A DNA stretch of 64,000 nucleotides from Streptomyces rimosus (GTDB lineage Bacteria > Actinomycetota > Actinomycetes > Streptomycetales > Streptomycetaceae). Under the pieces are notes generated by a model, which was given only the letters and a program-made list of their open reading frames with translations, searched no databases and was not told the origin of the DNA. Shown one piece after another: positions 62,148 through 64,000 of the stretch (its first letter is position 1; each line of letters starts with the position of its first letter). Made by a program: the position numbers and the translations under genes. The stretch is taken from positions 4,092,001-4,156,000 of the forward strand of contig NZ_CP023688.1 of assembly GCF_008704655.1 (NCBI RefSeq), written 5' to 3'.

Positions 62148-64000
62148 GAGCCTGCGCTGCGCGAAGGACAGCGGCACGCGCTCCGGCCGCGGCACCGGGG
62201 CCAGGGCCTCCCGTACCGTCCCGGCCGGGTCCAGGCGCTCCGCGAGCCCCGCCACGGTCGGCGCCTCGAACAGCGCCCGTATCGGCAGTTCCGCGTCCAG
62301 GAGCGTACGGACCCGGCCGATGAGCCGGGTGGCCAGCAGCGAGTGGCCGCCGAGGTGGAAGAAACTGTCGTCGATGCCGACCTCGGGCACGCCCAGCACC
62401 TCCGCGAACGCCTCGCACAGGACGCGTTCGGTGGCGGTGCGGGGGCCGCGCCGGGCCGCCCGCGGCGCCCCGGTGTGGCCGGGCGCGGGCAGCGCCTTGT
62501 GGTCCAGCTTCCCGTTCACGGTCAGCGGCAGCCGCTCCAGCGCCACGAACGCCGAGGGCACCATGTACTCCGGCAGCCGCGCGGCGGCGAACTCCCGCAG
62601 CACGTCATGGTCCGTGCCGTCCGCGGCATCCCCGGCGGACACCACGTAGGCCACCAGCCGGTGGTCCCCGGGAGTGTCCTCGCGTGCGATGACCGCGGCC
62701 TGCGCGACGGCCGGGTGCGCCTCCAAAGTGGCCTCGATCTCGCCGAGTTCGATACGGAACCCGCGGATCTTCACCTGGGTGTCGGCCCGGCCCAGGTACT
62801 CCAGCTCCCCGGCCTCGTTCCACCGCACCACGTCGCCCGTGCGGTACATCCGGGTGCCGGGCGCGCCGAACGGGTCGGCGACGAAGCGCTGCGCGGTCAG
62901 GCCGGGGCGTCCGAGGTAGCCGCGGGCCAGGCCCGCGCCGGCGACGTACAGTTCGCCGGCGGCTCCCGGGGCGGCGGGGCGCAGTCCGGCGTCCAGCACG
63001 TACGTGCGCAGGTCCGGGATGGCCTCGCCGATGAGGCTGCCGGTGGCCCCCTGTGCCGTCTCGCGGTCGAGCGGCAGGTGGGTGACGTGGACGGTGGTCT
63101 CGGTGATGCCGTACATGTTGACCAGGCGCGGCGCGTCGTCGGCGTGCCGGGCGTACCAGCCCGCCAGACGGCGCAGTTCCAGCGCCTCGCCGCCGAAGAC
63201 GACGTAGCGCAGGGCGAGCGGTACGTCCGTCTCCTCGTCGGCCTGCATGAGCTGGTAGAAGGCCGACGGGGTCTGGTTGAGGACGGTGACCCGTTCACGG
63301 GAGAGCAGTCGCAGGAAGTCCCGCGGCGAACGGCTCACCTCGTGCGGTACGACCACCAGGCGGCCGCCGCTCAGCAGCGGCCCCCACAGCTCCCACACCG
63401 AGAAGTCGAAGGCGTAGGAGTGGAACAGCGTCCAGGCGTCGTCGGCGCCGACGTCGAACCAGTGCCGGGTCGCCGAGAAGAGCCGTACGACGTTGGCGTG
63501 CGGTACGACCACGCCCTTGGGCCGCCCGGTCGAGCCCGATGTGTAGATCACGTACGCCGGGTTCCCGGGCAGCGGCCGCGCGGACGGTGCCCTCTCGGCC
63601 TCGTCGTCCCAGGCCCGCAGCGCGTCGAGCGACAGCCTGCTGCCGGGCGCGCCGTCCAGATCCCGCGCCGTCTCGGTGATCACGACCACCGGTGCGGTGT
63701 CGTCGAGCATGTACGCGATGCGGTCCGCCGGGTAGCCGGGGTCCACCGGTACGTACGCGGCACCGGACTTGAGCACCGCGAGCAGGGCGGCGACGAGGTC
63801 CGCCGAGCGCGGCAGCGCCACCGCGACGAAGGTCTCGGGTCCGGCGCCGTGCGCGGTCAGCGCCCGCGCCCAGCGCTCCGCGCGGGCGTCCAGCTCCGCG
63901 TAGGTCAGGCGCTCGTCCTCGTGGACGACCGCGACCGCGTCCGGCACGGCCCGCGCGCGGGCCGCGAACAGTTCGGGCAGCGTGGCGTCCGGGGCCCGGT
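62145..64000 (-). CDS. NRPS, upstream part: A(Thr)-PCP module with C1-motif stub, 5' end outside window
   Basis: The partial gene enters from the right edge and encodes an adenylation domain ([50 protein letters not shown]), a carrier domain ([13 protein letters not shown]) and the first residues of a condensation domain, ending at the TAA. The specificity residues, read by alignment to GrsA, are D-F-W-N-V-G-M-V-H-K, which is the known threonine code. The MbtH gene downstream fits. The peptide made by the whole assembly line cannot be named from here. Confidence 0.9.
   Translation of the reverse strand, partial: RAPDATLPELFAARARAVPDAVAVVHEDERLTYAELDARAERWARALTAHGAGPETFVAVALPRSADLVAALLAVLKSGAAYVPVDPGYPADRIAYMLDDTAPVVVITETARDLDGAPGSRLSLDALRAWDDEAERAPSARPLPGNPAYVIYTSGSTGRPKGVVVPHANVVRLFSATRHWFDVGADDAWTLFHSYAFDFSVWELWGPLLSGGRLVVVPHEVSRSPRDFLRLLSRERVTVLNQTPSAFYQLMQADEETDVPLALRYVVFGGEALELRRLAGWYARHADDAPRLVNMYGITETTVHVTHLPLDRETAQGATGSLIGEAIPDLRTYVLDAGLRPAAPGAAGELYVAGAGLARGYLGRPGLTAQRFVADPFGAPGTRMYRTGDVVRWNEAGELEYLGRADTQVKIRGFRIELGEIEATLEAHPAVAQAAVIAREDTPGDHRLVAYVVSAGDAADGTDHDVLREFAAARLPEYMVPSAFVALERLPLTVNGKLDHKALPAPGHTGAPRAARRGPRTATERVLCEAFAEVLGVPEVGIDDSFFHLGGHSLLATRLIGRVRTLLDAELPIRALFEAPTVAGLAERLDPAGTVREALAPVPRPERVPLSFAQRRL

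Noticed and set aside
1..64000. tRNA genes, rRNA genes, CRISPR arrays and insertion sequences
   Set aside because: No clover-leaf-like sequence, no regularly spaced short direct repeats and no transposase-like protein were found; all larger inverted repeats are single, intergenic and terminator- or operator-like.
57114..64000. Assigning the NRPS to a named siderophore such as griseobactin
   Set aside because: Thr is present, but it is not the last residue before the thioesterase, no catechol genes are in view, and the final module's code is unassigned. The upstream modules are outside the window.

Overview
The window is very GC-rich and its genes use GTG/TTG starts, GGAGG-type ribosome sites and strong third-position G/C bias. 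Together with the gene order folP, folE, ftsH, hpt, tilS, zinc protease, dacB, ppa and many Streptomyces-type families (DUF397, XRE-DUF5753, TipA, RsbW-like ATPases), this points to a Streptomyces chromosome. No rRNA, tRNA, CRISPR array, insertion sequence or phage was found.

Layout. 1-12.6 kb is conserved housekeeping sequence: folate synthesis (folP, folE), membrane protease ftsH, purine salvage (hpt), tRNA lysidine synthetase (tilS), a zinc protease, a D,D-carboxypeptidase and inorganic pyrophosphatase. An MprF/LysX-like membrane protein and a membrane-anchored esterase lie between folP and folE. 12.8-18 kb holds membrane proteins (ThrE-like, DedA, LysE) and a TipA-type MerR regulator divergent from lysE. 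18-31.5 kb is accessory. It has two loci of the XRE/DUF397/anti-sigma-like ATPase type, an O-methyltransferase behind an iron-box-like site, a wrbA-gadB pair, PadR/VOC, a small secreted cysteine protein, DinB and an aldehyde dehydrogenase. 31.5-34.1 kb is a divergent zinc-starvation cluster of cysteine-poor ribosomal proteins (S18, L31, L33, L28, S14) with a CobW-family protein. 34-44 kb is mixed metabolism: Uma2, nitrilase, hydrolases, an AlkZ-like protein, a PolA-like polymerase, and DeoR with RidA. 44-50.3 kb has an arylamine N-acetyltransferase and a block of ABC transporter, lipoprotein and two-component system. 50-55.7 kb has GDPD, an MBL hydrolase divergent from an amidase operon, TetR and a ProC-like reductase. 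56-64 kb is the end of a nonribosomal peptide synthetase locus read leftwards: NRPS, MbtH, type II thioesterase, then an RlmM-like methyltransferase.

Most notable observations: (1) the NRPS reading frame is cut by an in-frame TAA in the C1 motif of the second condensation domain, while the frame and domain signatures continue on both sides; (2) the TipA homologue keeps the tipA-type promoter operator but has Gly where TipAL has the thiostrepton-reactive Cys214; (3) a 28-bp element occurs upstream of both the ATPase gene and the DUF397 gene of the 30-kb locus, in the same orientation relative to each gene; (4) a perfect 27-bp palindrome starts inside the stop codon of the other DUF397 gene; (5) a SLOG-like gene appears frameshifted just after its start; (6) a shared TTTGCGT-type motif links a TetR gene to the MBL/amidase divergent promoter.
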